Positions 9,120 to 19,236 are shown, counted from the first letter of the stretch. The stretch is DNA of 64,000 bases from Sphingomonas sp. EC-HK361 (GCF_902498785.1 NZ_LR701493.1:1054724-1118723), one strand, 5' to 3'. Numbers and translations: made by a program. Notes: generated by a model not told the origin, from the letters alone.

Positions 9120-9995
9120 TTATTCGCGCAGCCGGATCAGCCCTTCTTGTGCGACACTCGCGACCAGCCGTCCATCGCGCGCAAAGATTTGTCCGCGGTT
9201 GAAGCCCCGCGCATGGCCCGCCCAGGGGCTGTCGGTCGCGTAGAGCAGCCAGTCGTCGGCGCGGAAATCCTCGTGGAGCCACACCGCGTGGTCGAGGCTC
9301 GCGGTCTGCAGACGGTTCATCATCCAGTTAACGCCGTGGGGCAGCGTGCAGGTGCCGAGCAGCGACATGTCGGAGGCATAGGAGAGCACCGCCCGGTGCA
9401 GCGCGGCATCATCGCCGATCGGCGCGACCACGCGGAACCAGCTAAATTGCCGCGGCTCCTGCTTCACCGGGTGGAACCAGCTTCGCGGCTGGACCGGGCG
9501 TATCTCGATCATGCGGGGCCGGGTGAACTGATCGCGGAATTTCTCCGGGACCTCGTCGATCATCGCGCGGCGGAGATCGCGTTCGGCCTGCAGGTCTTCG
9601 GGCGGTGGCACGTCGGGCATCGCGTCCTGATGCGCGAGGCCGTCCTCGGGCACCTGGAGCGAGCAGGCCATGTTGAGGATCGGCCGCCCGCGCTGCATCG
9701 CGATCACGCGGCGGGTGGAAAAGCTCTTTCCGTCAAAATCGCGCACCACGCGGTAGATGATCGGATGCGCCTCATCTCCCGGCCGCATGAAATAGGCGTG
9801 CAGCGAATGCGCAGTCTTGGGCGATTCGGTCGATCGCTGCGCCGCCTGAAGCGCCTGCGCGATGACCTGCCCCCCGAACACGCGCCCGAATCCGTCATTC
9901 CCGCGCGGACCCCGGTAGAGATCGGTATCGATCTCCTCGACGTCGAGGAGATCGACAAGATTCTGCGCGAGTTGCGCGGGGGTAGGTTCTGTCAT
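9120..9995 (-). CDS. tesB: Acyl-CoA thioesterase II
   Basis: TesB hydrolyses medium- and long-chain acyl-CoA to free acid and CoA. The 291-residue length fits the family. The double hot-dog fold signatures are present: FGGQVIAQAL near residue 39 and HSLHAYFMRPG near 64. The second-domain catalytic residues appear as Asp in YASDMSLLGT, the SLDHAVWLH segment, and Gln in FNRGQIFARDG. It precedes the DUF885 peptidase gene on the same strand. Its location among acyl-CoA dehydrogenases fits a release valve for CoA esters. Confidence 0.93.
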   Translation of the reverse strand: MTEPTPAQLAQNLVDLLDVEEIDTDLYRGPRGNDGFGRVFGGQVIAQALQAAQRSTESPKTAHSLHAYFMRPGDEAHPIIYRVVRDFDGKSFSTRRVIAMQRGRPILNMACSLQVPEDGLAHQDAMPDVPPPEDLQAERDLRRAMIDEVPEKFRDQFTRPRMIEIRPVQPRSWFHPVKQEPRQFSWFRVVAPIGDDAALHRAVLSYASDMSLLGTCTLPHGVNWMMNRLQTASLDHAVWLHEDFRADDWLLYATDSPWAGHARGFNRGQIFARDGRLVASVAQEGLIRLRE

Positions 9996-10003
9996 CTATT
10001 CAT

Positions 10004-10133
10004 TCCTCCCCGACACGGGGAGGGGGACCAAGCGAAGCTTGGTGGAGGGGGCCCGCCACACGCGCATCGCATGGGGCAGGGCCCCCTCCACCACGCCCTG
10101 CGGTCGCGGTCCCCCTCCCCGTGCCGGGGAGGA
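10004..10133. repeat. Large palindromic element, family C
   Basis: An inverted repeat of about 130 bp separates tesB from the next dehydrogenase. The left outer arm TCCTCCCCGACACGGGGAGG is complementary to the right end CCCGTGCCGGGGAGGA, with one mismatch over about 26 bases. An inner pair, GGTGGAGGGGGCCC against GGGCCCCCTCCACC, is perfect. The structure resembles a small mobile palindrome such as a MITE or BIME. A related fragment occurs at 32663-32700. Confidence 0.8.
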
Positions 10134-10142
10134 ACTGAAGTT

Positions 10143-11270
10143 TCAATACCCCGCCGCTGTCGCCAGCGCATCGGCATGAAAGTTCGCATCCCCGAACATC
10201 TCCGCGAGCACCCGCGCGCGCTTCATGTAGAAGCCGATGTCATACTCGTCGGTCATGCCGATGCCGCCGTGCATCTGGACGCCTTCCTGCACGCTGAGCG
10301 TCGTCGCCATCGCCGTCATCGCCTTGGCGACGGAGACGGCAGCATCTGCCTTCAGGTCGCCGCAATCGAGTAACTGCTGTGCCTTCAGCACCGCCGCGCG
10401 CGCAACCTCCATCTCCGAATAGAGATGCGCTGCGCGGTGCTGGAGTGCCTGGAAACTGCCGATCGCGGCGCCGAACTGCTTGCGCTCCTTGAGGTAGCTC
10501 ACCGTCAAATCCATCGCCCCCCCGCCGACGCCGAGCAACTCCGCGGCTGCGCCGGTGCGCCCCGCGCGCAGTAGCCGGTTGAGCGGGTCGCGGCCGGCAT
10601 CGACCTCGCCGATCACCGCATCCGCGTCTACGGCTACCCCATCGAACCGCATCCGCGCGGCCAGGCTCGAATCGGCAAGCCTTTCGGCCTCGGCTGTCAG
10701 CCCGGCCGCATCCCGCGGCACCGCGAACAGGGTCACGCCCCCCGTGTCGTCGGCACTGCCCGCGGTGCGCGCGGCGACGATCAGCAGGTCGGCGACATGG
10801 CCGTGGGTCACGAACTGCTTGGCGCCGGTAAGGCGGAAACCGTTGCCCGATCGCTCGGCCTTCATGGCGATCGACGCTCTGTGCTTCGCGCCCTCATCGA
10901 TCGCCAGCGCCGCGACCGTTTCTCCGGCGAGAATGCTGGGGAACCAACGCTCGGCCTGCGCGGAGCCTTTCAGCGCCTCGACGGCTGCGACGGCGGTCGA
11001 GAGGAAGGGGGAGGGCGACAGGTTGCGTCCGATCTCCTCCAGCACGACGCCCGCCTCGACATGACCGAGGCCAAGGCCGCCCTGATCCTCGCCGATCAGG
11101 ATGCCGGTGAAGCCCATCTCGGCGAACTGCTTCCAGAGATCGCGGGAGAAGCCGGTCGCGTCCTTCTCGTCGCGAAGCGCGCGCATATGGCTGACAGGTG
11201 CATGTTCGGCGACGAAGTCCTTCGCGGTGTCGCGGAGCATCGTCTGTTCGTCGTTGAGGTAGAGGGGCAT
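10143..11270 (-). CDS. Acyl-CoA dehydrogenase (subunit-like, 375 aa)
   Basis: This flavoprotein of the acyl-CoA dehydrogenase superfamily begins MPLYLNDEQTMLRDTAKDF and shows the C-terminal helical signature VSYLKERKQFGAAIGSFQAL near residue 250 and HGGIGMTDEYDIGFYMKRA near 335. It lies just downstream of a second, larger acyl-CoA dehydrogenase gene on the same strand. Such adjacent unequal pairs (as in mycobacterial FadE pairs) often form heterotetramers acting on bulky or branched CoA esters. That pairing is an inference. A palindromic repeat separates the two genes. Confidence 0.9.
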   Translation of the reverse strand: MPLYLNDEQTMLRDTAKDFVAEHAPVSHMRALRDEKDATGFSRDLWKQFAEMGFTGILIGEDQGGLGLGHVEAGVVLEEIGRNLSPSPFLSTAVAAVEALKGSAQAERWFPSILAGETVAALAIDEGAKHRASIAMKAERSGNGFRLTGAKQFVTHGHVADLLIVAARTAGSADDTGGVTLFAVPRDAAGLTAEAERLADSSLAARMRFDGVAVDADAVIGEVDAGRDPLNRLLRAGRTGAAAELLGVGGGAMDLTVSYLKERKQFGAAIGSFQALQHRAAHLYSEMEVARAAVLKAQQLLDCGDLKADAAVSVAKAMTAMATTLSVQEGVQMHGGIGMTDEYDIGFYMKRARVLAEMFGDANFHADALATAAGY

Positions 11271-11279
11271 TTCCTACTC

Positions 11280-11364
11280 CGTCACCCAAGCGAAGGCTGG
11301 GGTCCATGGCTCTCTCGGGTGGCACTTCATTCAGTGATAGACCCCAGCCTGGGCTGGGGTGACG
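11280..11364. repeat. Palindromic intergenic element, family A
   Basis: An inverted repeat starts CGTCACCCAAGCGAAGGC and ends CCTGGGCTGGGGTGACG. The arms enclose a short unpaired centre. It occupies most of the gap between the two acyl-CoA dehydrogenase genes. Confidence 0.78.
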
Positions 11365-11373
11365 TTCAACGGC

Positions 11374-12555
11374 TCAGGCTCCCGGCAACTCCAGGATCCG
11401 CTTGGCGATGATGTTGAGCTGCACCTCGCTCGTCCCGCCCTCGATCGAATTGGCCTTGGTTCGCAGCCACGCCCGAGCCGCCCCGCCGCCGCCCGATCGC
11501 TCGCTCTCCCATTCCAGCGCATCCGAACCGCCCGCCGCCATCGCCAGTTCATGCCGGCTCTTGTTCAGCTCGGTTCCATAATATTTCATCATGCTTGGCT
11601 GGGCCGGATGCGCACGTCCGGCCTTCAACTCGTCGATGAACCGCTCGGACATGGCCGCGAACGCCTTCGACCGCACCTCGAACTGCGCGATCTGCGCACG
11701 GAGCAGCGGGTCGGCGAGCTTGCCGTCGTGATCGACGCCAATCGTCGCGATCGCGCCGTCGATCAGCGGGTTGCCGCCAGTGCCGCCCAGGCCCATGCCG
11801 GAGATCATCTCGCGCTCATGGCCGAGGAGGTATTTGGCGACGTCCCAGCCCTTGTTCTCGTCATGGATGCGTTGCGATTTCGGCACCTTCACATTGTCGA
11901 AGAACGTCTCGCAAAAGGGCGAATACCCCGAAATCAGCAGGATCGGCTTCGTCGAGACGCCGGGAGACGCCATGTCGAAAAGGACGAAGCTGATCCCGCC
12001 CTGCTTCGACTCTTTCGACGTGCGCACGAGGCAGAAGATCCAGTCGGCCTTGTCGGCATAGCTCGTCCAGACCTTCTGTCCGTTGAGGACATAATGATCG
12101 CCCGCATCCTCGGCGGAAGTCGCAAGGCTGGCGAGATCGGAACCGGCATTGGGTTCCGAATAGCCCTGGCACCACCGGATTTCGCCGCGCGCGATCTTGG
12201 GCAGGTAATCGAGCTTCTGCTCCTCGGTCCCGTATTTCAGCAGCGCCGGCCCGAGCATTGAAATGCCAAAGCTGTTGAGCGGATTGCGCGCACGGATGCG
12301 GGCCATCTCCTCACGCAGCATCTTCGTCTCGGCTGGCGTGAGTCCGCCGCCGCCATAAGCCTTGGGCCAGTCCGGCACGGTCCAGCCGCGTGACGCCATC
12401 GCGTCCATCCATTCCTTCTGCCCCGGCTGGAAGTCGGGATGGCGCCCGCCCCAGCACGCGTCCTTTTCGGAACGGACGGGCTCGCGCATCTCTGGCGGGC
12501 AATTCAGCTCCAGCCAGGCGCGGGTTTCGGTGCGGAAGGTGTCGAGGTCGGTCAT
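11374..12555 (-). CDS. Acyl-CoA dehydrogenase (393 aa)
   Basis: This is a full-length acyl-CoA dehydrogenase. The FAD/substrate loop WCQGYSEPNAGSDLASL is near residue 133 and the FAD-contacting end SIEGGTSEVQLNIIAKRIL is near 370. ATG 12555 overlaps the stop of the upstream amidase gene as TGATG, which points to coupled translation, so it is preferred over a GTG one codon earlier. It probably works with the neighbouring 375-residue dehydrogenase. The natural CoA ester is unknown. Confidence 0.92.
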   Translation of the reverse strand: MTDLDTFRTETRAWLELNCPPEMREPVRSEKDACWGGRHPDFQPGQKEWMDAMASRGWTVPDWPKAYGGGGLTPAETKMLREEMARIRARNPLNSFGISMLGPALLKYGTEEQKLDYLPKIARGEIRWCQGYSEPNAGSDLASLATSAEDAGDHYVLNGQKVWTSYADKADWIFCLVRTSKESKQGGISFVLFDMASPGVSTKPILLISGYSPFCETFFDNVKVPKSQRIHDENKGWDVAKYLLGHEREMISGMGLGGTGGNPLIDGAIATIGVDHDGKLADPLLRAQIAQFEVRSKAFAAMSERFIDELKAGRAHPAQPSMMKYYGTELNKSRHELAMAAGGSDALEWESERSGGGGAARAWLRTKANSIEGGTSEVQLNIIAKRILELPGA

Positions 12556-13865
12556 CACTGGCTCCGGACAAGATCGTGCGCCGCTCTGGCGACGGCGATG
12601 GCGGTATGGTCATGATAGCGGTCGGCGATCACCTGAACGCCGATCGGCAGGCCGTTGGGATCGACGGCGATTGGCACGCTGGTGGCGGGCAGCAGCGGGA
12701 AGGTCGCGAGGCCGGGATAGGCGATCTGGGCGCCGAAAGGGGTCGGCACCCCGTCGATTACCGCGATCCGCTCGGCGATCGGCGTGTCGTCATGTGCGAA
12801 GGCCGTCGTCCCCCAGGCCGGCGCGATCACCGCGTCATAGGATCGGAACAGCCGCCGCCAGGCGCGGCGGCAATCGGCCTGCCGATCGAGCAGGACCGGC
12901 ATCGGCGTGGAGGGCGGGCCGCCCGGACCCGGTCGTCCCCGTGCCATCGCGACCGCGAGGATTCGCATGTAGTCGGCGTGTTGCGATTCCAGATCGGGAA
13001 GGAGGTCGCTCTGATGATCGACCGTCGCGCCGGCGGCTGCGAAGGCGGTCCCCACCTTTTCGACCGCGCCTGCCACATCCGCCGATGCAGCCGCGAGCGG
13101 GTGGCGTGCGAGAACCAGGATGCGCCAATCGCCAAGCCGGCGCGGGGCAGGCCTGGGTAGCGGGAGGTCGGCGGTCAGATCGAGCGCGAGCGCAAGGTCG
13201 TCGGGATCGCGCGCCAGCGGGCCGATCACGCTGAGATTGGGGGCGGCTCCTTTCGTGCGCGGGAAATAATGTCCCTCGGCATCTAGCATCCCGAAAGTCG
13301 GCTTATGGCCCCAGACGCCGCAAAAGGCCGCTGGCACGCGGATCGACCCGCCGATATCGGACCCCATTTCCAGCGGAATGAAACCCGCCGCGAGCGCTGC
13401 CGCCGATCCCCCCGACGATCCGCCGCTGACCCGGTCGGGATGATGCGGATTGCGGGTACGCCCGTAATTGGGGTTGTTCGACTGCAGATCGGCAAGACCG
13501 AGCGCGACATTGGTCTTGCCGAGGATGATCGCGCCCGCCGCCTTCAGTCGCTGGACAGCGACGGCATCCTCATCCGCCACATGATCGGCATGTTCGGCAA
13601 AGCCCCAACTCGTCGGCAGGCCGGCGACGTCGAAGCTCTCCTTCACCGTCATCGGCACGCCGAGCAGCGGCGCGTCGAAGCCATCCGAGATCCGCTGGTC
13701 CAGCGCCGCGGCGGCCGCGCGGGCGCGATCGAAATCGCGAACGACGACCGCGTTGAGCGCCCCGTCGCCCGCCTCGATCCGCGCGATGGCCGCTTCGGTT
13801 TCGGCGCGCGCGCTGGTCTCGCCGCTACGGACCGCGGCGGCCGTCTGGAGGGCGGAGCGTTCCAT
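12555..13865 (-). CDS. Amidase (amidase signature family)
   Basis: This 436-residue hydrolase has the complete Ser-cisSer-Lys apparatus of the amidase signature family. Catalytic Lys is in VPMTVKESFDVAG near residue 73, the glycine/serine-rich signature RVSGGSSGGSAAALAAG is near 148, and the nucleophile is in GSDIGGSIRVPAAFCG near 170. It hydrolyses amides to acids and ammonia. GatA is unlikely because no gatB or gatC is adjacent. Its stop overlaps the start of the acyl-CoA dehydrogenase gene, suggesting a shared transcript and perhaps the use of acyl-amide substrates. Confidence 0.92.
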   Translation of the reverse strand: MERSALQTAAAVRSGETSARAETEAAIARIEAGDGALNAVVVRDFDRARAAAAALDQRISDGFDAPLLGVPMTVKESFDVAGLPTSWGFAEHADHVADEDAVAVQRLKAAGAIILGKTNVALGLADLQSNNPNYGRTRNPHHPDRVSGGSSGGSAAALAAGFIPLEMGSDIGGSIRVPAAFCGVWGHKPTFGMLDAEGHYFPRTKGAAPNLSVIGPLARDPDDLALALDLTADLPLPRPAPRRLGDWRILVLARHPLAAASADVAGAVEKVGTAFAAAGATVDHQSDLLPDLESQHADYMRILAVAMARGRPGPGGPPSTPMPVLLDRQADCRRAWRRLFRSYDAVIAPAWGTTAFAHDDTPIAERIAVIDGVPTPFGAQIAYPGLATFPLLPATSVPIAVDPNGLPIGVQVIADRYHDHTAIAVARAAHDLVRSQ

Positions 13866-13876
13866 TACATCCCCGC

Positions 13877-13958
13877 CGTCACCCCGGCAAAGGCCGGGGT
13901 CCAGCGTTTCAGATGGCGCTGCTCAGGACACTGGGTCCCGGCCTGCGCCGGGATGACG
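13877..13958. repeat. Palindromic intergenic element, family A
   Basis: An inverted repeat begins CGTCACCCCGGCAAAGGCCG and ends GCCTGCGCCGGGATGACG. It fills the gap between the amidase gene and the fatty-acid oxidation gene. Confidence 0.8.
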
Positions 13959-13971
13959 CGCGAGGTAGGGT

Positions 13972-16005
13972 TCACTTCAGCCTACCACCGCTCGCGGCGG
14001 CGTCCTTCAGCGACCGCGCGACCGCGCACCCATGCTTCTCCAGCCCCGCGACGATCTTGGGCAGCCCTTCGGTCCCCGCCCAGAACATCGGCCCGCCGCG
14101 ATAGACCGGCCAGCCATAGCCGTAGATCCACACCACATCGATGTCGGACGCGCGCTGCGCCTTGCCTTCCTCCAAAATCAGCGCGCCTTCGTTGACCATC
14201 GGATAAAGCGTGCGCTCGACGATCTCCTCGTCGCTGATCTCGCGCGGGGCGGGCGCGCCCGATTTCTGGCGGAACTCCTCGATGATCTCGGCGACGCGGG
14301 GGCTGGGGGAGGGGTTCCGCCTCTCGTCGTAGTCGTAGAAACCGGCCTGCGTCTTCTGCCCCCAGCGCTTCTCGGCGGCGAGCGCGTCGCGGATGCTTTC
14401 GATCCGGGTCGGGTCGCGGTGCCAGCCGATGTCGACGCCGGCGAGATCCGACATCTGGAACGGCCCCATCGGCATGCCGAAGGCGACATGGACCTTATCG
14501 ACCTGTTCCGGCGTCGCGCCCTCCATCAGCAGCTTCATCGCCTCGATCTGGCGCGGCGCGAGCATGCGGTTGCCGATGAAGCCGTGGCAGACGCCCGCCA
14601 CCACCGCCACCTTCCGGATTTTCTTGGCGAGTGCCATTACCGTGGCGAGGACGTCCTTCGCGGTCTTCTCCCCGCGCACGACCTCCAGCAGCTTCATGAC
14701 GTTCGCGGGCGAGAAGAAGTGCATGCCGACCACATCCTCGGGTCGCCCGGTGCTCGCCGCGATCTCGTCGACGTTGAGGTAGCTGGTGTTCGAGGCGAGA
14801 ATCGCGCCCTTCTTGACGATGGTGTCGAGCTTGCCGAACAGCTCCTTCTTCACGTCCATATTCTCGTAGACCGCCTCAATCACGAGGTCGCAGTCGGCGA
14901 GATCGTCGAGGCTCAGCGTCGGAGTCAGCGCACCCATCGCGGCCTCGACCGCCTCGGGTTTGATCCGGCCCTTGGCGGCGGTGGCTTCGTAATTCTTGCG
15001 GATCACGCCGGTGCCGCGATCGAGCGCGTCCTGCTGCATCTCGACGATCGTGACCGGGATGCCCGCCGACAGGAAGTTCATCGAAATCCCGCCGCCCATC
15101 GTGCCTGCGCCGATCACGCCGACCTTCTTGATCGGGCGCAGCGGCGTGTCGGCCGGCACGTCGTCGATCTTCGCGGCCTGACGCTCGGCGAAGAAGATGT
15201 GGCGCTGGGCGGCGGACTGGACGCCCATCATCAGCTTCATGAACTCTGCGCGTTCGAAGGCGATGCCGTCGGCGAACGAGGCGCCGGATGCGGCCTTCTC
15301 CACACAGGCGATGTTGGCGGCAGGCGCATCGAAGCCGCGGAAGCGGCGGGCGTTTTCCTTCCTGAACGCCTCGACCGCCTCCGGATCGGGCGTCACATTC
15401 TTCTCGCTGGCGCGCGGGAGCGGGCGGTTCGATGCAACCTCCCGGGCGAAGGCGATGGCGTCCGCCTCCAGGCTGTCCTCACCCGCCAAACGGTCGATCA
15501 ACCCCGCATCCTTCGCGCGGCTCGCAGAGATCGGATCGCCCTTCGCCGTCATCTCCAGCGCCAGCTTCACGCCCGCGATGCGCGGGATGCGCTGCGTCCC
15601 GCCCGCACCGGGCAGCAGGCCGAGCTTCACCTCGGGCGTCCCGATCTTCGCCGACGGCACCGCGATCCTGTAATGACAGCCGAGCGCGACCTCGCACCCG
15701 CCGCCCAGCGCGGTGCCGTGGATCGCCGCAACCACCGGCTTGTCGGCCGCCTCGATCATGTCGATGACGGTCGGCAGCCCCGGCTCCTGCATCGGCTTGC
15801 CGAATTCGGTGATGTCCGCGCCAGCAAAGAAAGTGCGTCCATCGCAGCGGATGACCATCGCGGTGATGCTCGCATCCGCGACACCTTCCTTGACGCCCGC
15901 CTCCAGCCCCTGCCGGACGGCGGCGCCGAGCGCGTTGACGGGCGGACTGTCGGACACGATCACGAGGACATCGCCGTGGCGTTCGGTGCGGATGGGGGAC
16001 GTCAT
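13972..16005 (-). CDS. Bifunctional enoyl-CoA hydratase/3-hydroxyacyl-CoA dehydrogenase
   Basis: This FadB/FadJ-type fusion performs hydration of enoyl-CoA and NAD-dependent oxidation of the 3-hydroxy product in beta-oxidation. The N-terminal crotonase domain covers roughly residues 1-190 (oxyanion-hole segments [11 protein letters not shown] and [12 protein letters not shown]). The dehydrogenase part follows from about residue 295, with the Rossmann motif [24 protein letters not shown] and the catalytic His in [11 protein letters not shown]. The 677-residue length is slightly short of E. coli FadJ (about 714). No thiolase gene is nearby. It fits the surrounding acyl-CoA dehydrogenases. Confidence 0.93.
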   Translation of the reverse strand: MTSPIRTERHGDVLVIVSDSPPVNALGAAVRQGLEAGVKEGVADASITAMVIRCDGRTFFAGADITEFGKPMQEPGLPTVIDMIEAADKPVVAAIHGTALGGGCEVALGCHYRIAVPSAKIGTPEVKLGLLPGAGGTQRIPRIAGVKLALEMTAKGDPISASRAKDAGLIDRLAGEDSLEADAIAFAREVASNRPLPRASEKNVTPDPEAVEAFRKENARRFRGFDAPAANIACVEKAASGASFADGIAFERAEFMKLMMGVQSAAQRHIFFAERQAAKIDDVPADTPLRPIKKVGVIGAGTMGGGISMNFLSAGIPVTIVEMQQDALDRGTGVIRKNYEATAAKGRIKPEAVEAAMGALTPTLSLDDLADCDLVIEAVYENMDVKKELFGKLDTIVKKGAILASNTSYLNVDEIAASTGRPEDVVGMHFFSPANVMKLLEVVRGEKTAKDVLATVMALAKKIRKVAVVAGVCHGFIGNRMLAPRQIEAMKLLMEGATPEQVDKVHVAFGMPMGPFQMSDLAGVDIGWHRDPTRIESIRDALAAEKRWGQKTQAGFYDYDERRNPSPSPRVAEIIEEFRQKSGAPAPREISDEEIVERTLYPMVNEGALILEEGKAQRASDIDVVWIYGYGWPVYRGGPMFWAGTEGLPKIVAGLEKHGCAVARSLKDAAASGGRLK

Positions 16006-16024
16006 GTCAGGCTCTCCAGAAAAT

Positions 16025-16100
16025 CCGTTCGTTTCGAGCGAAGTCGAGAAACGGGGGCAGTGTTCCGTGAACGTATCTCGACTTCGCTCGATACAAACGG
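16025..16100. repeat. Palindromic intergenic element, family B
   Basis: This is a second copy of the element at 7121-7198. The left arm CCGTTCGTTTCGAGCGAAGT pairs with the right arm CTTCGCTCGATACAAACGG. The right arm has a few mismatches, so this copy has decayed more than the first. Confidence 0.78.
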
Positions 16101-16116
16101 GAGGGGCGTAAGATCA

Positions 16117-17325
16117 TCAGGTCATCGCGGCATAGATCATCGTCTTCAGCTCGCGCCGGATCGGATAGGTGCTGCTAGGCGATAGCTGGGTCATGAACAC
16201 CATCGTCACGCGCTCGACCGGATCGACGAAGAACGCGGTCGAGAACATCCCGCCCCAATAATATTCGCCCTTCGATCCCGGGATCATCGTCTTCGCGACA
16301 TCCTCGTTGATCGCGAACCCCAGCCCGAAGCCGGTCCCCGCATTCGCCGCCTCGCTGAACAGCGATTTCGACAGCGTCGCGAGATCGGATTTCCCGGGCA
16401 GGTGGTTCTGCGTCATCAGATCGAGGGTCTTGCGCCCGACGAGCCCTCCGCCGCCCGCCAGCAGCGCGGACGTGAACTTGTGATAGTCGATCGCGGTCGA
16501 CACCAGCCCGCCACCGCCGGAGACCAGCTTCGGCATCCGGCTCCACGCGCTCGCCTCGCCGCGGTCATACATGATGCGGCCCTTGCCGGGCACTAAGGTG
16601 TAGCAGTCGGTCAGCCGATCGATCTTGTCCGCCGGCACCTGAAAGAAGGTGTCGTCCATCCCCAGCGGCGCGAAGATGCGCTCCGCGAAGAATCGGTCGA
16701 GCGGCATGTCCGACACCCGCTGCACAACCGCGCCGAGCACGTCGGTCGCCACCGAATAGTTCCAGCCATCGCCCGGCGAGAACTCGAGCGGCAGCTTGCC
16801 CAGCGCTGCCACGAATCCGTCGAGATCGAGATGGCCGTGCCAGTTCTCGATCTTCCCCTCGCGATAGGCGGCGTCCACGTTGCCGCGGTTCTGGAAGCCA
16901 TAGGTCAGCCCCGAGGTATGCCGTAGCAGATCGACCATCCGCATCGGCTGCTCGCAGGGCTTCGTCAGGAACGGCACCCCGCCGCCGCCGCCACTGTAGA
17001 CGCCGATCCCCTTGAACTCGGGCAGGACGTGGTGAACCGGCGTATCCACCGCGACCTTGCCTTCCTCGACCAGCATCATGAACGCGATCGAGGTGATCGG
17101 CTTGGTCATGCTGGCGATGCGGAACAGCGAGGATTCGTCGATCGTCTTCCCGCCTTCCCGGGCGGCGCCCTGATGCGAGAAATGGACGACCTCGCCCTCG
17201 CGCGCGATCAGCAACTGCGCGTGCGGCAGCAGCCCGGTGTCGAGATAGCGCGCCTTGACGAACGCATCGATCGCGGCGAGCCGATGCCCGTCGAAGCCGT
17301 GCGATCCGGGCTTGGCGATTGTCAT
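16117..17325 (-). CDS. Serine hydrolase, class C beta-lactamase fold
   Basis: This 402-residue enzyme belongs to the beta-lactamase/EstB/CubicO family of serine esterases. The nucleophile motif SMTK lies near residue 69 in FRIASMTKPITSIAF and the second motif Tyr-Ser-Val is in GWNYSVATDVLG near 194. No clear signal peptide is present, so it is probably a cytoplasmic esterase rather than a resistance enzyme. ATG 17325 is chosen because upstream in-frame sequence has no family character and would cross the divergent promoter region. Natural substrates are unknown; acyl esters are plausible given the neighbourhood. Confidence 0.88.
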   Translation of the reverse strand: MTIAKPGSHGFDGHRLAAIDAFVKARYLDTGLLPHAQLLIAREGEVVHFSHQGAAREGGKTIDESSLFRIASMTKPITSIAFMMLVEEGKVAVDTPVHHVLPEFKGIGVYSGGGGGVPFLTKPCEQPMRMVDLLRHTSGLTYGFQNRGNVDAAYREGKIENWHGHLDLDGFVAALGKLPLEFSPGDGWNYSVATDVLGAVVQRVSDMPLDRFFAERIFAPLGMDDTFFQVPADKIDRLTDCYTLVPGKGRIMYDRGEASAWSRMPKLVSGGGGLVSTAIDYHKFTSALLAGGGGLVGRKTLDLMTQNHLPGKSDLATLSKSLFSEAANAGTGFGLGFAINEDVAKTMIPGSKGEYYWGGMFSTAFFVDPVERVTMVFMTQLSPSSTYPIRRELKTMIYAAMT

Positions 17326-17472
17326 GGGACGAGCATACCCCCGTTTCGAAACTTGCGCGACCCTATTGCCTTGAGTAGCGCAGGAATCAACACTAACCTC
17401 GCAAGTGACGTAACGTAAGCCAAACCCGACATTCCAATTGCCGCAATTGGCTGCTCCTGAGAGAGGATTGCC

Positions 17473-19224
17473 GTGACTACAGAACCGCTCGTCGCGCTCG
17501 ACCCGTCCTGGCCGAAGATGACGCTGGCGCAGGTCACCGCCGCGCTGACCGCGCCGGGGGCGAAGTTCGAGATGGGGATGGCCGACATCCACGGCGTGCC
17601 GACCCGCGTGTGGAAGAACGCACCGCCGACGCTGGCCTGGCTCGCACAGGCCGCGCGTGCGCACGGCGACAAACTGTTCACGATCCATGAGGACGAACGC
17701 GTAACCTATGAGGCGGCCTACCGTGCGACGGCTGCGTTGGCCGCACATCTCGCGGCGCTAGGCGTGGCGAAGGGCGACCGCGTGGCGATCGCGATGCGCA
17801 ACCTGCCCGAATGGCCAGTCGCCTTCTTCGCCGCGGCGAGCCTCGGCGCAATCGTCGTGCCGCTCAATGCGTGGTGGACCGGGGCCGAGCTGGAATATGG
17901 CCTCGCTGATTCGGGCGCGAAGATACTGATCGTGGATGGCGAGCGGCATCACCGGCTGGCGGCGCATTATGCTGCGCTCCCGGCGCTGGAGCATATCCTG
18001 GTCGCGCGCGCCTCGGCTCCGCTCGAAGGCGTGGCTGCACGGCTGGAAGACGCGATCGGTACGCCGCACGACTGGGCGACGCTGGCGGAGGTGGCGTTTC
18101 CCGCAATCGATATCGCGCCCGACGATGACGCGACGATCTTCTACACCAGCGGCACCACCGGCAATCCGAAGGGCGCGCTCGGCACGCACCGCAATCTCAC
18201 CACCAATATCCTGTCGAGCGGCTATTCCGCCGCCCGCCAATTGCTCCGCCGCGGCGAGGTGCCGCCCGCCGCGCCGATCCCGAAGACGATGCTGACGGTG
18301 ATCCCGCTGTTCCACGTCACCGCGTGTTCGGCGACGATGATGATGGCGATCGCCAGCGGATCGACGCTCATCTTCCTGCGCAAATGGGACACGGTGCGCG
18401 CGATGGAGATCATCGAGCGCGAGAAGGTGAACCTGACCGGCGGCGTCCCGACGATCGCGTGGCAGTTGCTCGAGCATCCGGATCGCGAGAAATATGATCT
18501 CTCCAGCCTGGAGGCGATCGCCTATGGCGGCGCGCCCTCCGCGCCCGAACTCGTCAAGCGCATCTACACCGAATTCGGCGCGCTGCCCGGCAATGGCTGG
18601 GGGATGACCGAGACGATGGCGACGGTCACCGCGCATTCGGGCGAGGACTATCTCGCCCGCCCGACAAGCGCCGGCCCGCCGGTCGCGGTCGCGGACCTGA
18701 GGATCATGGACGAGGCGGGCGAGCGTGAACGCGCCACGGGCGAGGTCGGCGAACTATGGGCGCGCGGCCCGATGATCGTGCGCGGTTACTGGAACAAGCC
18801 GGAGGCGACCGCCGAAACCTTCATCGATGGCTGGGTCCGCACCGGGGATCTCGCGCGGGTGGACGAAGACGGGTTCCTCTACGTCGTCGACCGCGCCAAG
18901 GACATGATCATCCGCGGCGGCGAGAACATCTATTCGACCGAGGTGGAAAACGTCCTCTACGCGCATCCCGCGGTCACGGACTGCGCGCTGATCGGCGTGC
19001 CACATCGCACGTTGGGGGAGGAGCCGGTCGCGGTCGTCCATCTCTGCCCCGGATGCAGCGCGACCGAGGCGGAGTTGCAGGGCTGGGTGCGCGAGCGGCT
19101 GGCGGCGTTCAAGGTCCCCGTCGCGATCCGCTTCGTCGACGAGACGCTGCCACGGAACGCGAACGGCAAGATCTTGAAGAAGGACCTGAAAGGCCTGTTC
19201 GAGGACCGCGCGGCTGCGGCCTGA
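17473..19224 (+). CDS. Acyl-CoA synthetase (AMP-forming)
   Basis: This 583-residue ligase activates carboxylic acids to acyl-CoA through an acyl-adenylate. The P-loop-like motif FYTSGTTGNPKGA lies near residue 223, the A5 motif GWGMTET near 376, the A7 motif GWVRTGDLARVDEDG near 454, and the A10 lysine is in NANGKILKKDL near 565. The GTG start at 17473 has GAGAGG upstream. It is transcribed away from the serine-hydrolase gene. It could feed the beta-oxidation or 4-hydroxyacid enzymes of this region; chain-length preference is not readable. The 147-base divergent gap (17326-17472) presumably holds both promoters but no clear consensus is seen. Confidence 0.92.
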   Translation: MTTEPLVALDPSWPKMTLAQVTAALTAPGAKFEMGMADIHGVPTRVWKNAPPTLAWLAQAARAHGDKLFTIHEDERVTYEAAYRATAALAAHLAALGVAKGDRVAIAMRNLPEWPVAFFAAASLGAIVVPLNAWWTGAELEYGLADSGAKILIVDGERHHRLAAHYAALPALEHILVARASAPLEGVAARLEDAIGTPHDWATLAEVAFPAIDIAPDDDATIFYTSGTTGNPKGALGTHRNLTTNILSSGYSAARQLLRRGEVPPAAPIPKTMLTVIPLFHVTACSATMMMAIASGSTLIFLRKWDTVRAMEIIEREKVNLTGGVPTIAWQLLEHPDREKYDLSSLEAIAYGGAPSAPELVKRIYTEFGALPGNGWGMTETMATVTAHSGEDYLARPTSAGPPVAVADLRIMDEAGERERATGEVGELWARGPMIVRGYWNKPEATAETFIDGWVRTGDLARVDEDGFLYVVDRAKDMIIRGGENIYSTEVENVLYAHPAVTDCALIGVPHRTLGEEPVAVVHLCPGCSATEAELQGWVRERLAAFKVPVAIRFVDETLPRNANGKILKKDLKGLFEDRAAAA

Positions 19225-19236
19225 TTGTCTTGTAGC

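Noticed and set aside
6919-9243. A 774-codon plus-strand frame over the DUF885 gene
   Set aside because: The minus-strand frame has a Tat signal and HEGIPGH zinc motif, while this one has only shadow composition.
14032-16185. A 717-codon plus-strand frame over the FadJ-type gene
   Set aside because: The opposite strand encodes a complete beta-oxidation enzyme with all motifs; this is its shadow.
16117-17325. Antibiotic-resistance beta-lactamase
   Set aside because: The SxxK and YxV motifs are of the EstB/CubicO esterase kind, there is no clear export signal, and the setting is lipid catabolism.
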